NCBI GenBank assembly: GCA_037102815.1
Contig: BTPP01000002.1
Span: 2,852,001 to 2,916,000 of the forward strand
DNA from: Neurospora intermedia
Lineage: Eukaryota > Ascomycota > Sordariomycetes > Sordariales > Sordariaceae
DNA: 64,000 nucleotides
Direction of reading: 5' to 3'
The notes below the pieces were generated by a model, which saw only the letters and a list, made by a program, of their open reading frames with translations, was not told where the DNA came from and searched no databases. Position 1 is the first letter of the stretch. The number at the start of each line of letters is the position of its first letter. The translations under genes and the position numbers were made by a program. Shown here one piece after another: positions 11,891 to 21,678 of this stretch.

Positions 11891-12979
11891 ATGTCCTGGC
11901 AAGGTCAGTGCCTGTTTCCCGCCTGGGCCCTCTTCCCGTCCTTGGGAGCTGTTTCACGCCCAACCCCACCTCGACGGAAGCTGGGAGAATAAGCAAGCTA
12001 ACCCCGAATGTCTTGAACAGCCTATGTTGACTCGAGGTACGATATACCATTGGAAACCACCCGAATCCATGAAGACAACGAATTGCGACGCCATCGACTG
12101 CTACGGGTGTGATTGCCTGCGCCTGATGGTTGTTCGGCTTCGGCCCCAAGAATACGGAGAACCACCTGTGTGTGGAAACGGACATGGACATGATGAGCTA
12201 AGACGTAATCTCCTACATATAGCCTTGTTGGCACCGGCCACATCGATAAGGCCGCCATCATCAGCGCCGCTGGTGACAGCACCTGGGCTGCGACTCCCGG
12301 CTTCACGGTACGCCTTGTCTCGCCAACTTCCCCCCGATTTCTGCCCGCGCCCTTTCCCTGCCCTCATCTCTGTCTCTCCTTCGGGCGCATAAACGGTCGG
12401 ACATCTACAATGTCCGAGAAATCCTGATCTGGGAGGCTGTTTGCACCGGGGAAGCAGAGAGCGGGGTTGGAGAAAGATGGCGTGATAGGACCTCCCAACG
12501 ATGTATCGGGCGCCATAGTTCCAGGAAAAGCTAACGATTTGTGACGTATTATAGCTGAGCGCCGATGAGATGAAGTTCATCTCCGCCGTCCTCGGCGATA
12601 ATGGCAAGGGCCCCAACGTTGACAAGGTTTTCGCCGAGGGTCTCCACGTTGCCGGTCAGCGCTACGTTGCCTTCAACATCGAGGGTCGTCACGTCTACGG
12701 TCGCCAGGTGTGTACTATCTCTATCCCCTTATCGTGTCTCAGCCTCTGCCGCCCGAAGTTTAGTCGGCTGCACTGCTCAGGCATCCCCTTCCCAAGCCTC
12801 GCATGTTCAAGCTTACTGATGGTTTTTTTCCTCCCCAAAAATAGGGCAAGACTGGCGTCATCATCGTCAAGACAACACAGGCCATCCTCGTCGCCCACTA
12901 CGGCGAGAACGCTGTCGCTGGCAACTCGACACAGACCGTCGAGGCGCTCGCCGATTACCTCGTCAAGGCCGGATACTAA
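11891..12979 (+). CDS. Profilin
   Basis: Model: 11891-11903, 12021-12036, 12223-12307, 12555-12707, 12845-12979 (133 aa, usual profilin size). The sequence begins MSWQAYVDSSLVGTGHIDKA, the conserved N-terminal helix with the Trp that takes part in polyproline binding, continues with ISAAGDSTWA, and ends YLVKAGY. Profilin binds monomeric actin, exchanges its nucleotide and delivers it to formins in the cytoplasm and at hyphal tips; it also binds proline-rich ligands and phosphoinositides. All four introns are GT-AG and phase-consistent. The first two coding exons are only 13 and 16 nt. The CT-rich leader just upstream fits strong expression. Confidence 0.97.
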
Positions 12980-13778
12980 GTTATGTCGGGAGGTAGTGGG
13001 AAGAAGGACGAGATGATTGGATGTCTTAAGAGTCACTGAACAAGAAACAAATGAAAACGGGATGAAGACAAGGACGACGAAGGATGGGAAGACGGAAAAG
13101 AAACCGAAAGACTTTCCTGTGAAGGAGTATTGGGGACTGGTGTACTGGATGGATGATATCCTTAAACAGGCATAGGCCCTTGGGAACTTTTTTTTTTCTG
13201 GAACTGACAGCACACTTTGGCGGATTTTTGCCTTTCCATATGTCAGTCGAAGCTGCCGGTCGTTAAAAACGTTCCTCGCCCGCTGTTGCATCATTGGGGT
13301 TATATGATATCGTGATTTTGTAGACAATTTAGCCCCCCCCGAACCATCTGTAGTATTTGATTCTTCCTCTCAAAAATTATGCATGTAAAGAAAGCCTGAT
13401 ACTTTCCTCTTTCGTATTACAACTTGGGTATCCCAAAGTTCGTTCCAACGCCGTTTGTGTGAATGTGCATGTTGATCGTGGGCATTAGACCCTTCATGCG
13501 CCGTTACGCGTTCCCTCTCCTTTTCGTTTCACAACTGTCGTTTCTTCGTTCATGTTCCCGTTCGCCTCGTATTCTTTCTTTTGCCCTCCCTTTCATTGCG
13601 CGAGCGCTGAACCTGTCTTGCGCCCGACCCTCCCGATGTCATTCAACCGAACGGCAACAAAGCGAGTACCCGTAAGCTTTCGAAGAGCGGCGCCATGGCC
13701 CAGACCATATCCTCGTTCGGCACGTTTGCACTATGCCACGGCACCCTTGCCTTTCTCCTCAACACTCAATCCCTCCAT
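12980..13778. other. 3' flanks of profilin and got1 (convergent)
   Basis: About 0.8 kb between two converging genes. A T-rich tract lies near 13189-13198 and a C7 run near 13333. Open frames on either strand are non-conserved shadows. No feature beyond 3' untranslated sequence is seen. Confidence 0.5.
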
Positions 13779-14622
13779 TTAAACAGGCAAATCCGCATTC
13801 TGCCTCGCCACCACACCAGACCGATCAACCGCGGTGCCGATATAAGGTCCAACAACAGGAATGTTGCGCGCGAAACCCGCTATCGTTCCGAGGAAGTCGC
13901 CAAAGAGGATCATGATCCCGTAAAGCTCCACGCAGAAGCCGATCAAAGGCCAGCGCATCAAAATCAAAGCCAGACCGGAGAAAAAAGCAGCCGTGCCTTT
14001 GGCCTTTTGCTTGCGTGCGAAGAAGGTGAAAGTTTTTTGGGGACCGATTATTATAGTTAGGCCGATTAGGAAGAGGATCTTTTTTTTTGGGTGTCAGCCA
14101 GAGAGACAGCGGGGAGATAAGGTGAGAAAACAAAAACATACATTGCCCATGGCAAGCATCGCCCGGTCAAAGAAGAGGAGGACACCGCCGATGAGGAAAA
14201 AGCCACCTGGTTTGAGAATTCGTCCCGTCAGTTTATTTTGGTCCCTTCTTTTCCCCCCAAAAACATATAAGCGTGTATGTTCGATCCGATCCCACGACAG
14301 ATGCGCAATGTTTGCGCGCCAAAAACTTTCAAATCACGGCCGGTGGCGCATCAATGCGCAAAGAGATCCAGCTCCCGTACATAACCCACTGCCAGGTAGG
14401 TCTGGCAAGGAGCTATACCGAGGTTCGGAAAGGAATATTTGAGGAGGGAGATTCGGGAACTAGGGATGGTGAATGCATACCGCCAGAGCAAAAGGCGACT
14501 CCAATTTCTGATAAGAGAGAAAGACAAAGATTAGTATCATATACTCGCGGTCCGCTCCGTAGGCCATAGTCAGGTTGAGGGTTCAACTCACTTTGGGAGT
14601 CGGATAACCACATTGTAGGCAT
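13779..14622 (-). CDS. got1: Golgi vesicle transport protein Got1
   Basis: Model on the minus strand: 14622-14592, 14507-14481, 14206-14142, 14078-13779 (140 aa). Protein starts MPTMWLSDSQKIGVAFCSGG and continues through four hydrophobic segments: FFLIGGVLLFF; GNILFLIGLTIIIG; AAFFSGLALILMRWPLIGF; YGIMILFGDFLGTIAGF, with the characteristic GPQKTFTFF and ARNIPVVGPYIGTAVDR. This is the conserved Got1/SFT2-like tetraspan family of ER-Golgi transport vesicles, which facilitates vesicle fusion or cargo function at the early Golgi. Length matches the family. All junctions keep phase; exons 1 and 2 are 31 and 27 nt. Start could be the second Met (MWLSDSQ), three residues on. The 274-bp second intron is long for this locus. 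Confidence 0.95.
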
Positions 14623-15808
14623 ATTGATGGTGTTGACTTAGTTGGAAGCTTTTTTTGGGCGGGGCGGGAGATAGCTAGCTCAAGAGCTAGATAGGGGGTT
14701 CGAGGCAGCGCGAAAAGAAGTGAAGAGGCGGAAATATTCGCCGATGTATTAATAAGATATTGTAGTATATAGTAAAGAGCGTAAATACGCTGACTTGTGA
14801 AAGTGCTGACTATGTCTAAGTTGTTGCAAAGGCGATCGAAAACGGTCTCTCGTTCGACGATGTGCTAGGATGCGATCAAGGGGCTTGCATCAACGCCGCG
14901 CGCCAGGGACGCGGCCGGCAGAGCAATCGGACCTTAGCGGCTTCGGGGGCCTGCCGACGGGCGGGCAGGAACAGATCCACTTTGGCTTAGCTTTCTGTAG
15001 CTGTGATTGGTTCGGGGGATCAGGATTGGAGGGGCCAACGAACCGCAAAAGCATCTTTTTCTCGAATTTCGGGAAATTTTCCTTTTCGTCCTCTGTTCAC
15101 GTTCAGTTGTCGCGCAGAGATGAAGGCGTTTCAGAACAGCGAACAAGGCAGTTTTGTTCCAAAATCACGCCTCAATCACGTATTATATGCTTGTTAGCAT
15201 GTAAAGGTCTTAATGATGGACCAGGGTGCTTCATTACATGATTTCACTATCATCAGGGGCGTCTCGGTCAACTACGGTAGGTACTATTCATTTCCTTTCC
15301 CTTCACATTGCCACGACGGCTCTAGCTTCTTGCTAGAGCAATCTGAGTTCGATTTCTCTCCCGTTCGTTCTCGGTGGTCTGTCGGTTAGCTTTCGAGCTT
15401 TTGGGCAAAGAGCAAATGATCACGATTAAGCCGGAGTGTCGATTGTATCTTGCTGTTGAAAGACAGCGAGTACGTAGTTGGGACTTGACTTTGTTGGTCG
15501 CACATTCTTCTGCGATTAGATTAACTCTTTGTGAAAATATTAAGAACATTAATCAACAACGAATGCTCCCTTCCTTGTTCTGTTTGAAATGAAAACGCCT
15601 TGCAATCGGTCCTTGTTGTCCCTTAACGCCTTGGAAACCCAGTCCTGTTCAACGCCTCCTTGTAATATCCCATCCAAATTTGTAGATGCTTCAATGTCCC
15701 TCCGACCCGGACGTAGCGCGTACGAGATGCCCACGCCATGGCCGACAGGCGCCAAATGACAAGGCAGCCAGCCCAGGTCCAAGAATCCGCTCCCTAGGTA
15801 CCTAGTCA
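14623..15808. other. Intergenic got1-ies6
   Basis: About 1.2 kb holding the got1 promoter and the 3' flank of ies6. A 12-bp palindrome CTAGGTACCTAG (15794-15805) sits 3 bp beyond the ies6 stop, where it could form a hairpin in the 3' UTR. A second small fold-back, GCTAGCTCAAGAGCTAG, is near 14673-14690. No gene recognised in the open frames at 14870-15241. Confidence 0.5.
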
Positions 15809-16441
15809 CTATTTGAGCACGGTGTGAGCACCTCTGGCCTCCAAGAACTGCTCTCCCACGCCCTGCGGTAGACTTCGGATCATAGCAAACACCTCCGCAT
15901 TATGATATCGCAGCCTGGTCTTGGGATCAATGTACGGTGCCGACAGCCCAGTAATATCACAGTAGCGCTTCATCGGCGCAAGACTCGGTGCGCTTTCGAT
16001 GTTGGTATACGTCGCAACCGGTGCCGAGGACAGACTTGCGGCCAGCCCATTTGATCCCTTTGCTGGCACGTTAAGGCTCTTTTCTAGCACCAGCTTGGAC
16101 AAGCTCCTGGATGCCTGTGCCAGATTGGCTGTTGTGCCATTCGCGTTCGCGCCGCTGGCCGAAGGTACGACGGGTGTCGAGGTTCCGCTGGTGGAAAGAC
16201 TGCCGTCGCCAACTGGGGCGGGCGTGGCGGCGCCGCTGGCATCTTGGGGTGTAGCAAGAATGGAACTGGCCTCCTTTCGTTGCGCGTCGCCGAGTATGGT
16301 CTTGATGTTTTTGTTGCGGCGCTGGTTTGGTCGCCAATGGGTGTTGCGAAATGACTTGTGGACGGAATGGATGTCAAGCTGCTCAATGAGCTTGAGATGC
16401 GCGGCTGCCGCAGCTTGAGCTTCTGGAGTTTGGTTTGACAT
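15809..16441 (-). CDS. ies6: INO80 complex subunit Ies6
   Basis: Single exon, 210 aa, ATG at 16441. The N-terminus SVHKSFRNTHWRPNQRRNKNIKTIL and the C-terminal YL1-C motif MKRYCDITGLSAPYIDPKT followed by RLRYHNAEVFAMI are diagnostic of Ies6 (human INO80C). Between them lies a Ser/Ala/Thr-rich linker (residues ~60-140) longer than in yeast. In characterised species Ies6 is a subunit of the INO80 ATP-dependent chromatin remodeller and pairs with Arp5 to form a module needed for nucleosome sliding. Strikingly, the Arp5 gene is 1.6 kb away, beyond dad4. It is divergent from dad4 across a 458-bp intergenic region that probably contains both promoters. No odd features. Confidence 0.93.
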   Translation of the reverse strand: MSNQTPEAQAAAAAHLKLIEQLDIHSVHKSFRNTHWRPNQRRNKNIKTILGDAQRKEASSILATPQDASGAATPAPVGDGSLSTSGTSTPVVPSASGANANGTTANLAQASRSLSKLVLEKSLNVPAKGSNGLAASLSSAPVATYTNIESAPSLAPMKRYCDITGLSAPYIDPKTRLRYHNAEVFAMIRSLPQGVGEQFLEARGAHTVLK

Positions 16442-16899
16442 GTCTGATGGTTGGCAGAACCGTTTGAGTACCCAAGTGTCGAAGAGGTGATTTCGCTCTA
16501 TTGACAGTCAGGTTGGAAGGGAGAGGCGAGACTGGAGAGAGCTTCAACTTGAGGTGGTCGAGATCACAGTTCCCGTCACCCTGTAGGCGTTGGCACTGAT
16601 GAGGTATGCCTGCCGGAAGCAGCTGCAGGTGTCTCGGTGTTGCCAGGAAAGTGAGGTGCAGGGGTTCTGAGTTCTGCCGCGTCATACCGCCCCACTTTAA
16701 AGCGGGTTACATCTTCCATCGCGTTTATGGCTTGTGAATGCCCCGCCAGTTGGTCGCGTTTAGTGCACGCATGGCACATGTCAGTGCCTGTAACATCGAG
16801 AACCCTTTTGGACACACCTTGCCTGTGTGTCTTGACACCATCACCACCATCGATCTTGGCTTCATACGAAGTGGATGTACGCCTTGAACTACCTACACA
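16442..16899. promoter_or_regulatory. Bidirectional promoter region, ies6/dad4
   Basis: The 458 bp between the divergent start codons of ies6 (16441) and dad4 (16900) must hold both promoters and 5' UTRs. I see no TATA-like element I would trust. The assignment rests on gene geometry alone. Confidence 0.55.
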
Positions 16900-17413
16900 A
16901 TGGTTTGTAGAATTCCATTCCACGTTGTTTTGCCCGAGATTCTCACATACAGGAATTTAGGAGAGCCCTCATGAGCATCAGCAGAACTTGCTGCTGTCAC
17001 GCATTATTACCAACGTGGTAAGCTCTCCAGTTGCCAGCACGGTTGTGATGCACGACCTAACAAAGACTGCCGGGACTGTCACTGATGCTCACGTCAAAAT
17101 TTGTCAGGAAAAACTCAACGAGGCTGTTGTTGTAATGAACAAGGCTTTGCAGGTAACTTTGGCCACAAATTGACCTTAACGTTGTGTATCTACTAAACAC
17201 CGTTGTTTAGGAAATCAACATCCAAAACATGAACATTGAGCTGGTTGCGCAAATGTTCAAGAACTACCAGTCTAACGTGCTATTTCACCTTGAAGGTATG
17301 TAGCTGGAATCGCGCCACAGTGGTTTCTCCAGAACCTCCACTTCCAGGTTGTCCTCAATACTTATGCTAACTCTTCGAATGTAGCTACTGACAACCTGAA
17401 AGAGCCGTCTTGA
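16900..17413 (+). CDS. dad4: DASH/Dam1 complex subunit Dad4
   Basis: Model: 16900-16902, 16961-17017, 17108-17152, 17211-17295, 17385-17413 = 72 aa, exactly the family length. The first coding exon is only the ATG; intron GTTTGT...TTTAG (58 bp) follows, then [71 protein letters not shown]. This matches the conserved Dad4 sequence end to end. Dad4 is a small helical subunit of the DASH ring that couples kinetochores to spindle microtubules in fungi. Four introns in a 219-nt coding region is dense. All donors and acceptors are GT-AG and phases agree. Divergent from ies6 and co-directional with arp5. Confidence 0.94.
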
Positions 17414-18055
17414 TATTCTCTGTCGTGGTCGTTATCGAAGCTTACCTATCTTGGGGAAAGATGGCGGAATCGAAGAGATACCCAAGAGACATTGAAAGGA
17501 AATACTATACTTAGAAGTACCTCTACATCAGGCAACTGAACTCTGATTGTCATATAAGTCCTATTTTCAACTTACCTGAGTGCTCCCCCATATCCACCCC
17601 TTGCATGAGGATGCCGCTCCAGGTCCCAGGTCGCTGTAGCTTAAAAGGTGGAACGCGCCAAGCCGCGCCACTATAAGATGGAACGTCAATGGGACACCAC
17701 CCGCGACGGGACTTTGAGGTTGTGGCAGGCAACAGAAGCACCGCCAGACAGATCGTCGCCAACACTCAGTCGCGTCGATAGTTGCTGCTTTCCCTTCTTT
17801 CCACTTTCCATCAAACGTTCTAGACACGCCACAACCGCTCAGCACCGATTCTCATCCGGTACGATCGCCCTTTTGCCGGCCTTCATCGCCAGATCCTGTG
17901 AGGATCAGAATGCGCTTGACCCGACGAATCCCACTGCTTCAGCGCTGAGCTCTCGGCAGCTCCCACGAACTTCAACCGACCGGACACACCTAGAGAATAT
18001 CTCCATTCGAATATACCTTCCGTTTGAACTGCTATTTAAGTGATACTATTTCATC
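17414..18055. other. dad4 3' flank and arp5 promoter/leader
   Basis: 642 bp with no gene. The minus-strand open frames 17550-17845 have no recognisable domain. The arp5 start is preceded by CATTTCATC-type leader sequence and ATCATGGCG at the ATG. Confidence 0.5.
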
Positions 18056-20581
18056 ATGGCGCCCTCCGCAGTTGATGATACTGTCAGCAGGCGGGAAATG
18101 TGGAAGACTCTCCCTGATCCCGTCCTGTACCCAGTCAAGGAAGCCAAATTCGAAAAGTACATCGAGCCACAGTCGGACGGATACGAGCGCGCGAAGGCTC
18201 AACCTGGAGGAAATCCAGCTATCGTCATAGATAACGGTAAGCGCATATCCTATGATTCAGGCCATTCGCTTATGCACATTCTCCCCAATCGAGCGTGGCC
18301 GACGTATGTTGCTAACCTCTATCATCGCACCTTCAGGTTCCTGGGCTGTCCGAGCGGGATGGTCCTTCGAAAATGCCCCCCGACTAGCCGTTCCCCCAAT
18401 CATGGCCAAGTATCGTGATAGAAAGTTGGGCAAGACCTTTTCTTTTGCTGGCCAAGACTGCTATGCCGACACATCTGCACGAGGACACATACGGAACGCC
18501 TTCGAGGCTGGGACCGGTATTGTGAGCAATTGGGATGTTATGGAGCACGTGCTAGACTACGTCTTCTTGAAGCTTGGCATAAATGGTGTCGATGGGGCGA
18601 TTGATATGCCGATTGTCATGACCGAGGCTGTCGCAAACTTGCCCTACTCGAGAAAATGTAGGCCGACCCCCCAATCAGTCCCGTTATTTCTGCTAACCAT
18701 GTTTCTCTGCTTAGCCATGACCGAAATCATCTTCGAATGTTACGGCGCCCCCTCCCTCACGTACGGAATCGACTCTTTGTTCGCATACCGACATAATCAA
18801 GGCAAGACCGGTATCGTCGTCTCTTCATCACACAGCGCTACCCATCTTATACCGGTTTATAACCAGAAGCCATTGCTAGCTCAGGCTACGAGGCTGAATT
18901 GGGGCGGCTGGCATGCGGCGGAATATTTGCTGAAACTCATAAAGCTAAAATACTATTATGGATTCCCCGGCAAACTCAACTCGTCACAAGCTGAGAATAT
19001 GGTTCGGGATTTCTGCTATGTCTCCCAAGACTACGACAGTGAACTAGCAAACTATCTGGAGTGGACTGGACTTGAGGACAGAGAACGCATTGTTCAATAT
19101 CCTTACACGGAGGAAGTTATCAATCAAAAGACAGAGGAGGAGCTGGCCCGGATAGCTGAGAGGAAGAAGGAAAGCGGTCGGAGGCTGCAAGAACAGGCCG
19201 CCAAGATGCGCCTGGAAAGACTGATGAAGAAGGAACAAGAGCTCGAGTATTACAAGGACGTCCAGCGCAGAATCTCGGAACAAACGACCAAGAAGGAGAT
19301 CAAGCGCATCCTTGATGATGCTGAGGTGAAGGATGAAGCTGCTTTGGATCGGATGGTCAAAGAGCTGGAAAAATCCATCAAGCGAGCACGGACCAAAGAT
19401 CTTGGAGGCGAACAAGAGGAAGAACAAGAAGCTCCCGACTTCAGCCTGCTTGATGTGCCTGATGACCAATTGGACGAGGCGGGACTCAAGCAAAAGAGGC
19501 AGCAACGTCTGATGAAGTCGAACCACGATGCTCGAGCACGGGCCAAGGCTGAGAAGGAGGCAGAGAAGGCCAGGATAGCGGAAGAAGCCAGGTTGGATGA
19601 GGAGAGGCGGACCAACGATCTGGAGGGATGGCTTGAGGAGAAGCGCCAGCTTCGTCTTGCCAAGCTAGCTCAAATCAAAGAGCGCGATCGCCTCAAGGCT
19701 GATCTTGGTAACCGCAAGTCACTGGCCAACCAAATACGGATGAAGAACCTGGCAAACCTTGCCTCAGATACGCCCGCGACCACCGGTCGCAAGCGGCGTC
19801 GCGGCGGTGACGATGACGACTTCGGTGCCGATGACGCCGACTGGGGTGTCTACCGCAGTGTGGCCATTGGCGCAAACAAGGGTGACAGCGATGACGAGGA
19901 GGAAGCCGAAGAGGATCTCGAAGCGTCGGTCCGCGCGCTGGAGCAAGACTTGCTCGAGTACGACAAGGAATTCACGTATGAGCACACACTCGAAGCCCAG
20001 AACGACTGGACAAAGTCCCTCCTGCATGCCTTCCGGTACGGACCGAGGCCGTTCGATGCAGCAGCACCAGCAGAAACGCATCGTCTCCATCTGAATGTCG
20101 AGCGCATCCGTGTACCCGAGGTGATCTTCCAACCCAGTGCTATTGCTGGTGTTGATCAGGCCGGTATTATCGAGATTGCTGGCGATATCTTGAACCAGCG
20201 ACTGGTTGGTATCCCGGGGCTCGATCGGGATTCGTTCCTCAAGGATATCTTCCTAACCGGTGGAAATACCATGTTCCAAGGATTTGACGAGAGAATGCGC
20301 GCTAGCCTTATGCCATTACTCCCGGCTGGCACCCCACTCACCGTCCGCAAGGCGAAGGATCCCATCCTCGACGCATGGAAGGGCGCTGCCGGCTGGGCGG
20401 GCAGCGAAGACTGGCAGAGGGCTAAAGTTACGAGGGAGGAGTATCAGGAGAAGGGAGCTGAGTATCTGAAGGTAAGTAATAGTAACCATCTGCTACTATA
20501 TGATCATTTCTTGCGCGTATTATTCGATATACTGACTGATTTGTACAACAGGAGCATGACTTGGGTAACGCTTTCAGCTAG
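18056..20581 (+). CDS. arp5: Actin-related protein Arp5 (INO80 complex)
   Basis: Model: 18056-18236, 18337-18657, 18715-20471, 20552-20581 (762 aa). An N-terminal actin fold opens with AIVIDNGSWAVRAGWSFE (phosphate-1 loop, split by intron 1), then GTGIVSNWDVMEHVLDYVF and the phosphate-2-like TGIVVSSSHSATHLIPVYN. A charged, largely helical insertion (about residues 300-600: KKESGRRLQEQ..., acidic DDDFGADDADWG) interrupts the fold, as known for Arp5. Actin homology resumes at LHAFRYGPRPFD and ends with FLTGGNTMFQGFDERM and the terminal tail EHDLGNAFS encoded by a 10-codon last exon. Arp5 joins Ies6 on the INO80 remodeller and contacts nucleosomes. Length and insert agree with the family. Ies6 is encoded nearby on the opposite strand. 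Confidence 0.96.
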
Positions 20582-21678
20582 AGTCAACAAAAGCCTGCTA
20601 TAGTTATACCCACAAATTCACATTGTAGTTTCAAGAAGAAATAGCTACAGCTAGCATGTGGCTAGGAAAGATGCTAGGTGTTAGATGTGAACATGCAATC
20701 AATTGCCCTCCAGCGAGGCCTAGACTGATGAGTCTCGGTTGATACCACTGTCGTGGAAGAGATAAGCTACTCTCACAGCCCCGAGTATTTGTGACTGAAC
20801 TGCGCAACACAAAGGACGGTGGTACATGTGTTCGAGCTAAGGAAGATAGACGAAAACAGAAACTGAGTTGCTGATGCATAAATACCAAGATCCTGAATCC
20901 TGAATCTTTCAATTACAAAGACGAGCTCCTCGCTTAGGTAGCTTCCACTCACTTAGCTTGTTCGGTTGCTGCGTATAGGCCAAATTTGGGACATCGCTGT
21001 TCGCATTATAGGTAGGTACATAAAGTCTAACCTTAACTAACCCAGCCTGTACCGAATATCTCACTCTCTCTGTTCTGGATAATGGCCTGGGTAAAAGAAG
21101 TTGCTAATGTTCCTAAGCTTGCCTTATTCTGTTGCGATAACCAGGATTGTACGGGCGATCATCTAGATGCGGCTGTCCATCCTGGTATGGCTAGGTAGGT
21201 CAAATTCTTATGAGTGTCTTTGGGTTGCTTTGGCGAAGAATTCCGGTCTGGTTTTGGGAAGCGAAAGATGTTGTGTTGATTACTTTTTGATGGCACGTCT
21301 TTGAGCTTCTATTTGGAGTTTCTGAGTGGATGGATTGTTTGACCTGGAGGAGCATGGCCTTTCATCGATTTCGATATTTCCATCCGCTGTTCGTTGTTCT
21401 TGTTTCTTATCTGTCACTTGTCTGGCCCAATTTGCTCAACGCTTATCGACCTGGCTGGTTCTGGTGACAGATAGCATGGTCGTCATTCGTTATTGATGAT
21501 TTGATCCATCATAGGTGTTTTCATCACCTCCGCAAATGATAGTCTTGACAACTAAAGGTTGGGCTTAGACTGGATCCGCAGATGGCGGTGTATATAGAAA
21601 ATTGATCAGGAACCCATCTTGTCTATCATCCGTTTTCCTCTATGAAAGAGTATCCTATCTCTAACAAGAACTCCCGAT
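20582..21678. other. Intergenic between convergent arp5 and afg2-like gene
   Basis: 1.1 kb of 3' flank from both sides. Contains TAGGTAGGTAC motifs near 21010 and 21190 of the type seen throughout the window. No coding sequence recognised. Confidence 0.5.

Noticed and set aside
19044-20132. Several 69-160-aa frames antisense to arp5
   Set aside because: They lie opposite the charged coiled insertion of arp5, where codon bias opens long antisense frames.
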